Shown here one piece after another: positions 11,288 through 22,216 of a stretch of DNA of 51,088 bases. Origin of the DNA: Saksenaea vasiformis B4078 (Eukaryota; Mucoromycota; Mucoromycetes; Mucorales; Saksenaeaceae); NCBI GenBank assembly GCA_000697055.1, contig JNDT01001070.1:1-51088 (forward strand), written 5' to 3'. A model generated the notes under the pieces. The model saw only the letters and a list, made by a program, of their open reading frames with translations, ran no database searches and was not told the DNA's origin. Position numbers and translations under genes: made by a program. Each line of letters opens with the position of its first letter. The stretch's first letter is position 1.

Positions 11288-12011
11288 GGTACTAAGTCAA
11301 TGAATGAAATAGAAAAAAAAATTAAGGGAGAAGAGAAGTAAAGGGGTTCCAAGAGAGCAACTTCTTATAAGGATCTCCGAAATCAATTTTTTTCTCATTC
11401 GTTGGGCGCCTCCATAACGTTCGTACCACACTCTGCACTGTTGATCTAATTTTTTTAGACCACAACGATATAATCCCGGTAAAACTTGGTTATTTAAAGG
11501 GGCTCATTTTTTTTCTTACTATGGAATATGATGTTTCTCTCTGTGTTTTCCAAAAACGTCCATCTTTTGATTCATCTATAGGAGAAATATGCTATTCGAA
11601 GCTTTGCTTTTTCTTTTTTCGGTTTGTCGATCATTTCATGATATCCATCCATGCAATGTGTTTAGTGAAACATTGAAGCACGTTCCGATTGACTGAGTTA
11701 AGGCAAGCTCTATAAACACGAATGATTTTTATCTTCCGACTTTCATCGCGTTTGGAATGGTTATATTATATGTGATTTGTAACAACAACCGTGAAACGTA
11801 TCAGGAAGAGTATTGCTGTACCAATTATTGAATACTGTTTTTCTCAAAATGAACGTCGCAAAGGAAAGAAAAAAAATGCTGTTAGCGAACTACAAAAATG
11901 GAAATCGATTCGGGGTCAGTTTAGTATGAAATCAGCTTCGATCTTTTTACACTCACCTATTCCAATCGAAGACATTGTCTAGACGTCGCCAGCTTCTGTT
12001 GCTCGGATTGG
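11288..12011. other. Promoter-side spacer of the wall-protein gene
   Basis: AT- and T-rich DNA upstream of the minus-strand gene ending at 11287. A 63-codon plus-strand ORF at 11791-11982 has no recognisable feature and I do not call it. Confidence 0.4.
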
Positions 12012-12404
12012 TTAGAAGTTGCGATTGAATATCTGCGGACTACTCGTTGGTTGGTGTGCATCTTCAATTGCCAGCATGGCCAAAGCGTGGATATTTCTTG
12101 CAGCGTTCAAATCTCGTTGCCAAACGAGTGAGCAGGTGTTGCATACCACCATCGAATGCAAGTTCGTTCCATAGATACTGCAAACCTTGCTTGAATATGC
12201 TTCGTTCGCTGACAACATTATCAAACGCTCTTCTGTCTCTGCACGTTTCAGCAACTTCCGAAGTCTCTTTGCCAGAGCGTGGGGTTTCCTCCTGAATATA
12301 CGCCGGTCGAACTGTCCGTCATCAACACAGATCACATTTACAATATCCTCATGGTTCCGCACAAACTCTGCCTTGCGCTGCTTGTTCCCAAGAGAACATG
12401 GCAT
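12012..12404 (-). pseudogene. Fanzor (eukaryotic TnpB-like) nuclease, C-terminal fragment
   Basis: The 130-aa frame matches the C-terminal end of the TnpB/Fanzor RuvC nuclease family. NEAYSSKVC (E68) corresponds to the RuvC-II 'D-E-y-x-T-S-k-x-C' motif. It is followed by the zinc-ribbon and RuvC-III block VVCNTCSLVWQRDLNAARNI, with C88, C91 and D98. The zinc ribbon is damaged: after C75 the second Cys of the first CxxC is Tyr (CSIY). The stretch VICVDDGQFDRRIFRRKPHALAKRLRKLL resembles the segment before RuvC-II. Upstream DNA (12405-12600) reads only as short frames interrupted by stops, for example GTMSVKTVLGLTLSR, and the RuvC-I Asp is not seen. I therefore call a 5'-truncated relic. In intact members this domain cuts DNA guided by an RNA encoded beside the gene. 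Confidence 0.75.
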
Positions 12405-12825
12405 GAATCATTTTGTCCTTCAGACTTCTATACAAACACACAATTTACAGTCTCGGGACATTTAGCCCGCCTTTCTCTCTTCTCGTGGAACGATCGCTTC
12501 CCTTTTGTGTACGTCGGGATTTTCCTTGGCGTTGACGCTTCCACTCTAGACGAGAAAGGGTTAATCCAAGAACTGTTTTGACAGACATTGTACCTGGTTC
12601 ATTCCGACCCGCTCCTCGTCAGTAGTCTCTGCACCCTGCTGTCGTTCGTGTTTTCCCTGTTCCAATCGTTGTTTCTTTTCTAATTTATTTCGTTTGATGA
12701 ATTCACGAGCAGTGCGTGGCATGAGGATAACGAACATGGTTGAGAGGGAAAGAACTGGTAGGTTATAAAAAACAAAGAAGAGAAACAACGTATTTCAAAG
12801 AAAAAGAAAAAGGACGTTGCATTGA

Positions 12826-12872
12826 ACCAATTGGAGCGCATATATGCCAACGGATCAGAAACAAAAAAAAAT
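12826..12872. repeat. Imperfect direct repeat unit 1
   Basis: A unit of the form ACCAATTGGAGC...CGGATCA...poly-A, similar to 12959-13001 in the same orientation at 133-bp spacing. Both units lie upstream (5' side on the minus strand) of the Fanzor relic. Confidence 0.65.
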
Positions 12873-12958
12873 CTGCGTGATACTTCCTGAATAAAGCTAG
12901 TAAGCATGCTGAGCCGCCAAAGACAAAGAAAACATGTCTGCATCATGCTACGTAGTAT

Positions 12959-13001
12959 ACCAATCGGAGCATATGGACGCCATCGGATCAACAAAAAAAA
13001 A
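12959..13001. repeat. Imperfect direct repeat unit 2
   Basis: Second copy of 12826-12872. It shares ACCAAT-GGAGC, a GCATAT-like core, GCCA-CGGATCA and a nine-base A run, with a few small indels. Confidence 0.65.
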
Positions 13002-14400
13002 GCTCTTTGAATCTATCTCTTGAGCATGGTGGGCTATGCCGAAAACCGCTTCCACAGCCTAAGCATATTTATCAAGAGGTTGACGGACTTCCCCGATTGT
13101 CGTATCTGACATTCATCTTTATTCACAATAGTATTTACGCAGTTCATAACATAAGAAAGATTCCATTATAATGTTCCTGCATCAACTCATAAGATTATTC
13201 TAAGACTCAGTCATTCATGATCCAGTTACGGAAATTTCGAGAACAATGATTATCCACTTTTACAGTCCTAATCAACTGCATCTTTAGTTGTCTGACTCCC
13301 CTAATTTTGGCATTTACCGCTATTACCCAGCATTTTCCCTCGATCTCACAGTTCTAGACATTAACTTTGTTGGGAGAGAAAGAAAGAGTAAAGACAAAAG
13401 AAAAAGAAAAGCTTTCTCACCTCACCCCGTTCGTGCGAGGATCTCTCGTCAACAGAAAAATTTCCTGGCAAGATATACAAAGATATACTAAGTTTTGTCT
13501 TGCTACTGTAGAAATGCCGAGTGCACTACATGCTTGCAGCATGTTCTTCGCGTGATCCAGGCCCACCACCAATATTTCAACGCTGATCACATCTCGCTGT
13601 AACAAAGACAGTAGATGCTTACAGGCAAGTCTTTTTTTTTATCGGGTAGTGCATAAGATATCGGAAGATACCGAAGTCTGAGTCTTGGTTACTCATCTAT
13701 TGCCGTTGTCGGAATGCACGCATAGTTTCGAAATATTGCTGAGGTCCGTTTTATCGGTGTGTGTAAGTGTCTCCTTCAGCTGTCACCACAAACTTGTCGA
13801 AACGCAGAGTTGGGTTTGCTCCCCTTGCAGAATGGCGATGTAACACCAAAATAGACACTGTGTATAAATCGGTGGGATATACAACCAGAGTAAAGGAAAG
13901 TTCTTGTTCTACGAAAGCGGCTCCTCTTTCCAGAACTTCAGCTGTCGCTTGAGAGATGTTCCTCCGCACATTTTTTCATATGGCATTTGTTTCACTCTAT
14001 CCTGCTGTTGGTGATCATTTCGCCAGTAATATATGCCAATCCTACTGCTCCCAATGAGCTCTAATAGCTAATTGTGTTCAGATCACAGGAATTCCTCTTC
14101 ATGATACAACTATATGTACTACGTCCATGCTATTGGCACGTTTTTTTTTACTAGCCCATAATCGATTTTACATAAGTAAAATATTTACGAGCCATTGCGA
14201 ATGGTGAAATCGTGTAAGACATCTATGACAGGGTGAATCACTGAAGGCTGTGCTCGGCTTTGTTGTTCCAAATCGATGTAGGCTAAAAACACCGATACGA
14301 CAATCATTGCAAAGCTTACCATACGATTGCTACTTTGTACTTTAGTACCGTCAAAGTTGCTAACGAAAGTCGCCAACTCACTCTCCCTTAACGATGGCAC
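13002..14400. other. Gene-poor region with unassigned short ORFs
   Basis: Minus-strand ORFs at 13417-13605, 13751-13969 (72 aa, contains ELSFTLVVYPTDLYTVSILV) and 14185-14400 could be exons of one gene or chance frames. I could not link them with convincing splice sites or match them to a family. Confidence 0.35.
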
Positions 14401-14539
14401 AAATCTACCAACATATCAGATATCTATTAACGTTCCTGTTCACTAAGCGACGTCTCTTCTACGGATACTGCACCGATATCTTCGCTGGCTGTCGAAAGAT
14501 CAGTATTAATTATGTGATTAGCGTTACCTAGAGCATTTT

Positions 14540-15120
14540 TTCTTACAGTAACTCCGCGTATGCGATCACTGGTAGGAATATCTTCTGTTAATATTCTAAT
14601 CTCTAACGCCTATCGCAGCCGACGCGAGGGACAAGGACGGACAACGTCCTCCAGGTAATGCAGCGTCAGATTACTCAGCCCATGGCTCTACTCCACAACG
14701 TGGGCAGATAGGACCTAGTGTCAAGGTGATTTTCTACAGTTGGGGGTATCTAATGGCGTAGCATATTTTCAAACACAGTCGACGAATGGCAGTCAAATGC
14801 TTCTGCCTACGGAAGACGTTCCCGAACTCACGCACTTTTTTTTCATAGTACTGATACACAGCAGGTTTTGAATGTCTAATTGCTAAGGCAACCCAGATAC
14901 GGCGGCGTCAGGACCATTCTACTGAGAAAAACGTGTCGGATCTAATATCAGCCAGACAAGAATCTTCCAAAAAACTTCCCCTTCACCGTTCTATCAATGG
15001 CATTGATATGCAATTAGTCAAACGAGATATGTACACTCTTCTTCAAGTAAGAGACAAAATACACTGTAGAAGGAGACAATATAAAGAGGCTTTAATATTA
15101 TAACTCAATGAAGAGCTGTT
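14540..15120 (+). other. Possible multi-exon gene of unknown function
   Basis: Several intron-like blocks occur in series on the plus strand. One runs from GTAGGAATATC (about 14571) to CTAACGCCTATCGCAG (about 14617). One runs from GTGATT (about 14726) to ACACAG. One runs from GTACTG (about 14849) to CTAATTGCTAAG. Between them, frames read DARDKDGQRPPGNAASDYSA, STNGSQMLLPTEDVPELTH and ATQIRRRQDHSTEKNVSDLI, the last continuing to MQLVKRDMYTLLQ. The splice phases agree, but no start, stop or family could be fixed. It may be a real gene with short exons or a decayed one. Confidence 0.35.
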
Positions 15121-15798
15121 AGCGCTCATCAATAAAGCTGGATATTAGCCGCAGATATGGGGAGGAAATACTTCAACAATAGTTGGATGCCAACGAATGC
15201 AGAGGACTGCCAACGAAAGGGACTAAGTACAAGTGTTGTCGGTTGCTATGAAGCGAAAATGGCAATGCAGGTTTCTTGGAGAGCTATCACCCAAAAACAA
15301 AGAGAGGCTGCCACTCAAGAAAGCTATATTTATTTTTGATCTCATGGGTATACGATAAAAGAAACTGTTTTATGGTCATGGACGAGTACCATAAAAAAAA
15401 TCTAATATAAAGACAACCAGTTCCGACATCGTTTCCACACATGGAAAAGTTATCCATGCACCTACATGCAGGTTTTCAATTATCACAATCTTACTATGGA
15501 AAACATGTCCCTTTCGGAAAATACCACCGTAACTATATACGATTCCAATGCTACGACATTTATGGACAGCATAAGTTGATATATTCCCGTGATGTTTATA
15601 AAATACTCGAACTAGGCAATCTTGTATAAGGAGAGCAAAAAAAAAAACCTGTATTGATTCGGGATTTCAAAGACAAGGACGAATGGAGAAACAAGGTAAG
15701 AAGGGGAACAACGCGGAAAAGGAAAGTGGTGATTGAAAATGCCTTTGTATGTGGTGAATGCGTTTGTGCTTGTCGTTGAATATGTGCGTGTACGTTTG
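15121..15798. other. Spacer downstream of the Ral gene, no supportable gene
   Basis: AT-rich DNA with short ORFs lacking features. It includes the 3' flank of the minus-strand Ral gene. Confidence 0.45.
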
Positions 15799-16550
15799 TT
15801 ACAAAATGGTACATTTTCCTTTCTTCGCTTTTCCCTCTGTCATCTGAAGTTGTTCTTTACGACCACGGATACTTCGCATCAACATCGTGTACACTTCTTC
15901 GACGTTTTGTCTCGTCTTGGCAGATGTCTCCAAATAAGGGCAGTTCCAATCCTGCGCTAGCTGCTCCGCCTCGCTAGATGGGACTTTACGAAGATGAGCT
16001 AAATCTACCTTGTTTCCGACGAGAATAAAAGGTATCTACAGGGAAAGAAGGAGTGGGATCAAAACGAGGTTTCCCTTTTTTTTTGTGGATCTCCTTACGG
16101 TATCATCATCCAGCACGCGTAGTATCTGGTCTCGGAACTCTTGGGTGTGTTCAAATGATTCATGTTCGCAAACCGAAAACACACATAAAAACCCTTCACC
16201 AGACCGATAATAATTGTCGCGGATCTATAATATATTCAGTTATACCTCTTTGAACAACTTTATGTGTTACCGCCGCATATTCTTCTTGTCCAGCTGTGTC
16301 GAGGATATCAATTTGACATTCTTGGCCATCCAACATGACCTTCCTACGGTAAGCTGTAGAAGTCCGGTGTCAATGACATTGCGTCCAGGCATTTAGGCAA
16401 AGAATACTCACAGTCCGCTTTGGTCGGGTCGTATTCTTCCACAAAATCGCCGTACATGTACTGCAGTGTCAATGCTGATTTGCCGACACCTCCCGACCCG
16501 ACCATAATAACCTTATGTAAAGGTAACGATTGCTTTGTTTTTTTCGCCAT
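15799..16550 (-). CDS. Ral-type small GTPase (Ras superfamily)
   Basis: Four exons (16412-16550, 16271-16353, 16099-16224, 15799-16035) encode 194 aa, the normal size for Ras-family switches. The P-loop [13 protein letters not shown], switch I YDPTKADSYRRKV and switch [15 protein letters not shown] are followed by [17 protein letters not shown]. The base-specificity motifs are NKVD and ETSAK. The protein ends in the prenylation box CTIL, whose final Leu favours geranylgeranylation, after a basic stretch. [13 protein letters not shown] and [11 protein letters not shown] resemble animal Ral ([25 protein letters not shown]) more than Ras proper (YDPTIEDSYRKQ). Ral GTPases regulate exocyst-dependent secretion and membrane traffic. 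The gene lies 980 bp downstream of, and in the same orientation as, a RalGAP-beta homologue, which fits the Ral assignment. Confidence 0.93.
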
Positions 16551-17529
16551 GAGTGCAAAATAGAAAAAGAAGGTTTAAGTAGAACGTGTGCGTGAGAGCA
16601 GATAACCAGAGAGGAGTAAAAGGGAAAAAGAAGAGAATAAGTAGATCCCCGAGGCCGACCTGCGTCCTCTCACTTGATTTACAGTCACAACCAAATGCTC
16701 ATGAACCTCTCTCCCTCGCTTCAGTTGGCGAGACGGATATCCACATACGATATCCTAAGCATATCTACACTCGTAACTCGCCAACAGCTGGCTTATTTTA
16801 TTGACTTGCCGGTGAATAATTGATCCAATCGAGTTTGGCAGTATGCGACGGTCGTTCATCTCCGGTTCGACCGCTAACTGGACCTGTCATCCAGAATGCT
16901 ATTGTCTTGTTAGTATCTATCCATCGCCACCTGTGTTGCATTGAACTTATTTAGCCTCACAATGTACTAAGAAATCAACTCCTAAAATAGTCTTCATGTT
17001 TTTGTACGTATACTGAAACAAGTAAAGCTCTTCTGTGATACGCGGAAATTTCCGACTTCTTAATGTTGCCCGTGTCAGGTTGCAGGGAACTTATTTTTTT
17101 TTTCTTTAACAGCGTGCTATGCTAGACATCATATGCGTCTGTTCTTGAACATTAATGGAGATTCCATGTTAGATCCAAGGACATCATGTATCTTGCTTCC
17201 TATTCCACCTCATGCTCTCATGCGGAAGAATCCTTAGAAAAATAAAAATCAAAATGAAGAAAAAAGGAATGCCCACAGAAAGTGTCAGGGGGGTTTGCTG
17301 CTCGGTACTTCCTCTCAAATCATACATTAGGTGCTTTACCTTGTATAAACAAACAAACAAAAAAAACAAGCAAAAAAAAGCAAGCATTATGGAATTAAAG
17401 ATATGCAGATTTGTAGTGTAATATATGGCGTGTGGGTGTTTGATGGCGTTATCCTGTAAACATATCAGCGTAGAATCTGTTTCCACAGAATGAAAATGAG
17501 CATTGCGATAACCAAAAACAGAAGTCGAC
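16551..17529. other. Spacer between RalGAP-beta and Ral
   Basis: No supportable gene. This is the presumed promoter of the Ral gene and the 3' flank of the RalGAP gene. An A-rich AAAC-like simple repeat lies at 17345-17383. Confidence 0.55.
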
Positions 17530-20500
17530 TTACTCAGATAACGGCAGTTTCACTTGATGACGGTGGGCCATCTCCTCGATGAATTGTTTACGAATAACGT
17601 AAGGGCGGGTGTATGTGTCGGTAACCACACGACATGCATGGTGGGCTGATATCGAAGTATTGCGTACCATTGCACCGAGGGCATGCCGACTGACAACCAT
17701 GCCATCCACAAGTGGACCAAAGATCTGTTTTAATGCACACGGTTAGTCACCTATAGAATAAGTGAATAATTTACCAATGCATTTTCATGCAGTCGTTGAC
17801 TTGCTATGATCGCCGTTGGATCATCTCCAAACGCTGGTATGAATATTCGGATCCAGTACAACCCATTTGCGCTGTTCTTAAGAGGATTAATGAAGATATA
17901 GACCATGGTCTTGGACGTTGGTGAGCTGGAAGTCTTGATCTGCTTGGCAAGAGACGTATAATGCAAAAGATCTTCAATCCATACAACGCAGACATGATCA
18001 TCTGCTGTTACTTTCTGATGAGTGTGATAAATATTATTATTCTCGCCGTTCGATTCTGATCCGGGTATCGGCTCATTTAGAAGGTAAGGGACGTTCACAA
18101 TGAATTCCACGGTCCTATCAGCGTAATATGGAGCCGTTTTGCAAATCGTAGGATCAAGCTTTCCTTTGAACCCGGTATGTCCGCTTATGTTCACCTAAAT
18201 TGCTGACAAATGAACTACAATCCTCTTTATACCATGATACTATACCGGCCAGCCTAAACAGTTCAAAAATTGCAAAAAATGCTCGCTTAAAGGTGGCGGC
18301 TTTTCTACCAACTCCTCCCATGTCACGTTTCCTGATTGCGCATAATACGCCGAAATGGAGATGCAATCGCGTCTAAAAAAAGATTTTGAGTCTATCGCAT
18401 AATTCGCATTTCTGACGATCTTTACTCGTTTAGTGAATCCAGCGCCTCCATCTCCGCTATGGTTGTTTCCGTCATATGGAGCGGCATCGTACGATTCCTA
18501 TTCCGAGGCAAGAGAAATCCAATCTGAGATAACAGTAGTCGAAACCCACGAGAACTATTCCAAACCGTTAAAACCCTTATGCTCCATATCTTTTGGTTTC
18601 TAGTTGCCTCTCATAGTTTACACCAGGTCCTCGCGGTAAAACCATATAATTATCAGATGTATTGGCATATCCTCGTCTTAATGAAGCCTCATTCTCCGCT
18701 TTCTGTTGCCGTTCCGCAAACGTCTGAATCATCTTCCATTGATTCCAACAATCTGAATTTTCTTCGAATATATTATCAATGTCTGGTAATTCATCCTTAT
18801 TAACTGCTACTGCTGTAGGTATGACGACGCCATCATTCAGCTCGGGCTCTTCTTTTATCGACGGCGTGGAAAACAGAAAGTTGGAATCGCTAGGTGTCGT
18901 AGGAGATGTGATGGGCGTGGGAACAGGTCGTTTTCGCGTATCTTTATACTGTGTCTCCATCTCCCAGATATGCTTTCCTGTAGTGTCACGAACCACAACG
19001 ACGATGGATGGTGTATTCTTTGGGTTGCCGGATACAAAATTCTCATCCGGTGTGTCTATCACAGCAATAATCACCCGCTTATCGATCAGAAAATAGCGCA
19101 TAGAATCTATTGCCTCGCAGTCTGTCGCTCGGGAACGCTTGAGATTTTGGATGTCGTATAATTGGGCTTTGTGGTTAGGAGACACCGCATTCGAGGAGGA
19201 AAATCGTCCAAGCTGATTGACAAACTGCGACATACAATATTCTGCAGCCATGTGCACAGCAATTTCCTCTTTTTTATGACTCGCGGAACTGGTTGTGCCG
19301 TTGGTACGTTGCGAAGAGTTCGATTGTGATTCCAAAGGAATATTCGTAGGTTTGTTGGTGCGCGGAGGTAATTGGAAAAGTTGCTTTGTTGGTGCAAACG
19401 TGGTGTCTCTTCGCTTCTTTTTCTCTGTACCGACTTCGGTAGGACCCGGGGCAGTAATCTCCCGATCAAAGATCGTTATACCTTTGCTCAGTGTCGCAAT
19501 AACGGCTTGATAACAATCACGATCATCTACGATCCATTGGCTAACAAGGATCCATTTCATCATACAATCGTATGCTTGTACAATGAGAGGATACGTGTGC
19601 GACTGCAGAGAGTTAATCTCCATAAAACTGACAATTCATGCGAGGAGAATCCCTTACCAGCTTTCCTTCATTGATAAGTGCATCAACATACCGACTTAGC
19701 GCCAAAACAAGCTCGCGAGCAACATTCTTTTGTATTACGTTACATAGACGTTTGGTTTAGTTGTACTTGTCTTACCTTGCTATCTCGCTTCACATAGTCG
19801 TATAACTCAACAAAATTCATTAAAACGTCAAATGCAACTAGTGTGACATCGGACGCTAATTTCATTGTCAAAATCTAGCGATTAAACGTGAGCAGTCCAG
19901 TATGACGCGGAAGATGAATGTATACCTTATCTTGAATAAGCTTAACGACAGTGCCGACCAGTCCTGGGCAGAATGGAACATCTTCGACGACGTATACGTT
20001 GATCAGATGTAATAAATAACGCATATTATAGGCTGAACTCTCCGTCTTTAGAGAAGTGAGTAACAATTCGAGTATGTAAAATTTCAACTGCGGAGTAAAA
20101 TGAGTTACATATGCTATGCGGACAAACAGAGTGACTTACACAAGTAAATGGTCGCTCAACGTTTTCATGCGTTTGGTCGGCATATAGGACACGTATCTGA
20201 GATGCACGTTAATTCTTGACATGTAAGAGTACACAAAACTACCAGTTGAGTCACCAACTGTTCTTGTTCGCCTACCAGCGAGGCATTATCTGACATGCAT
20301 TGAAGGTCCCAATCCCAACCTTGCCTTAGCTCAACTTTGTCGAAATGGTTTGGCAGGCACATAATCGTGCTCACTACCTTGATTGCAGCTAGACGTAAAT
20401 CATCCACAGACACAGGCAACTTAATAGCAATTTGCAATTTCGGCAGGATCAACTTGATAGCAGTAACAAATTCAGGGATCAGCATCCGTACCCCTTCAAG

Positions 20501-22216
20501 ATCACTTGCAAATAGCTCGGTACAGTTAATAAGAATGGTAGGTAGACATGCATCGCATTTGAGGCCGACAGAAAGTGCACCATAGAACCGTTCGACATAA
20601 GTCCGCAAAAACGGCTGTCGCCGTTGAGGACGGCAAAATATTTTGCAAAGTGCACCAAATGCTTCTGCACATCCTCGTTGGGAATCCACGTCTGCTAACG
20701 CTGCAGTTGAACATGCATCAAATAGATAGGTTCCGAACATATGTAACAGCGTATTTCCGTCTGGTGCCGATCGCGAGGTCCCAGGATGATCATCAATCGT
20801 GTTCACTGCATCAACTAGTTGGCTTATACCAAGCATAGCTAATGTAAAATTGACGGGAGGAAGTTCCAGTGGATGTGGGATAAGGTAAAGGATGCGATGC
20901 CAAGCATAATGGACAAAATCATCTGGAAGATCCAGCTTCACAGTGACTCCATTTTCTGAAAGGACAACTACATCTGTTCCTTCATCTTTACCATAGAGAA
21001 GGTTTAGTATTCTCTTCATCATAGCAAGTGATATCCAGCTCCATTGTTGTATTGCCTTTGGGCGATGTCCCCATCTCATAAAACACTCCTAACAATATAT
21101 GATGTACAGTTAAGGTACTGAAAGTTCATGTATAAATTTACCTTCAGTATGTCCCACATTTCAACCTCCTTCGTCTTAGATTTCAACCATAACTCAAAAA
21201 GGACCTACTACACACAAATAAATCTCGGCCATAGATTAACATACGATTACCCTGAGCAAGTGATCACACAACTCGTCTCCCATATTGAGAACACCAGGGA
21301 TTGCTGTCTCCCCGGTAGGTTCTTTTAGTAACGAGTCAGCGATACCCAGCACAACCTTCAACAGCACCGACCAGGATTCAGGTGATAGATCAAGGTTACG
21401 ACCGGCCATCGCCAATACCGTTAAGGTCCGTTTGCACAAGTCGATATGGCGCTGTGTGAGTTGAGATAGTGTCTCTTTTATCACATTGGTGGTATTCTGA
21501 GCAGAAGGGGTAGTAGGAGACGGAAGACTGACGGGGACAACATTATTGTGAACATGGACAGGTACTGTATTCAAATGAAAGCTCACTGGACGAGCAGAAG
21601 AAGAGGATGCAGCTGAAGATGTGCTTTGCTGCTGCTGTTGTTGCTGTTGCTGTTGTTGCTGTTGCTGTTGTTGCTGTGCATTATGCTGTTGTGTGTTAGG
21701 AGATCGGGCAATACGAGGATGGAAGAGTAAGGAGTACTGATGAAAAATGATTTGATAGAATTCTTGTTCCAACCCGTCAGTAACAACCGCAGCTGGGCGC
21801 ATATTCGGCTCGAATAACCACTGCGCGTAAATGCTCACATCGTCATTGGTGATGTGCATATCCTCGAGAGGAAGGCTGAATCCCTGGCCGATGACTTCCA
21901 TAAACCATTTAACGTGAGCAGGAGATGCAAAGATGGAGGGGTCAGGTGGGTGTTTTCCTGACGCAGGATGCAAATAAGAGGTAATTTCGGATATCAATGT
22001 TCTCCTTATGGATAATGGAAGAGGTCCAAGGATGTTCGTTTCTAAAGGAGATCGATGAGTATCTGGGGACCTGCGCGACAAAAGCACATTACGCGAGTCA
22101 TGCTGTAGCAGTTGCAATTGAGCTATCCAATCCAGAAACATCTGAAAACCTCCTATGATGGTACGATCGTCGGACAATGGTTGATGCTCCTTTGCAACTT
22201 TCCAAGCAGAAAGCAC
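17530..22216 (-). CDS. Ral GTPase-activating protein subunit beta homologue
   Basis: A large protein of about 1,350 aa from roughly a dozen exons, including 21251-22216, 21142-21204 and 20243-21088. It follows metazoan RALGAPB along most of its length. MLSAWKVAKEHQPL starts the protein; VKWFMEVIGQGFSLPLED, VLFELWLKSK, GTYLFDACSTAALAD, AEAFGALCKIFCRP and YVERFYGALSVGL cover the helical-repeat half. SMRYFLIDKRVIIAVID, EHFLQFLNCLGWPV, ISGHTGFKGKL and APYYADRTVEFIVNVPY, followed by HVCVVWIED and VYIFINPLK, cover the Rap/Ran-GAP-like C-terminus. The last exon, GPLVDGMVVSRHALGAMVR onward, ends at 17530. Exon 1 carries a tract of about 17 Gln. In animals the beta subunit stabilises a catalytic alpha subunit and lacks the catalytic Asn thumb itself. 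The splice near 18640 is uncertain: I favour a donor GTAAAC after VLPRGPG and an acceptor before IGFLLPRN. Confidence 0.9.
21626..21676. repeat. CAA/CAG-type trinucleotide tract encoding polyglutamine
   Basis: Seventeen consecutive TTG/CTG triplets, read on the minus strand as CAA/CAG, encode a poly-Gln run in the RalGAP-beta protein. The mixed codons suggest it is not a pure, freshly expanded repeat. Confidence 0.95.

Noticed and set aside
12561..12788. Lys/Glu-rich minus ORF upstream of the Fanzor relic as its N-terminal half
   Set aside because: It is in a different frame, ends in a stop before the relic and has no recognisable Fanzor motif.
18577..18640. Apparent frameshift in the RalGAP-beta gene near 18.6 kb suggesting a pseudogene
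   Set aside because: A 98-nt intron from GTAAAC to TCTCAG restores the frame, and the sequence on both sides is well conserved.
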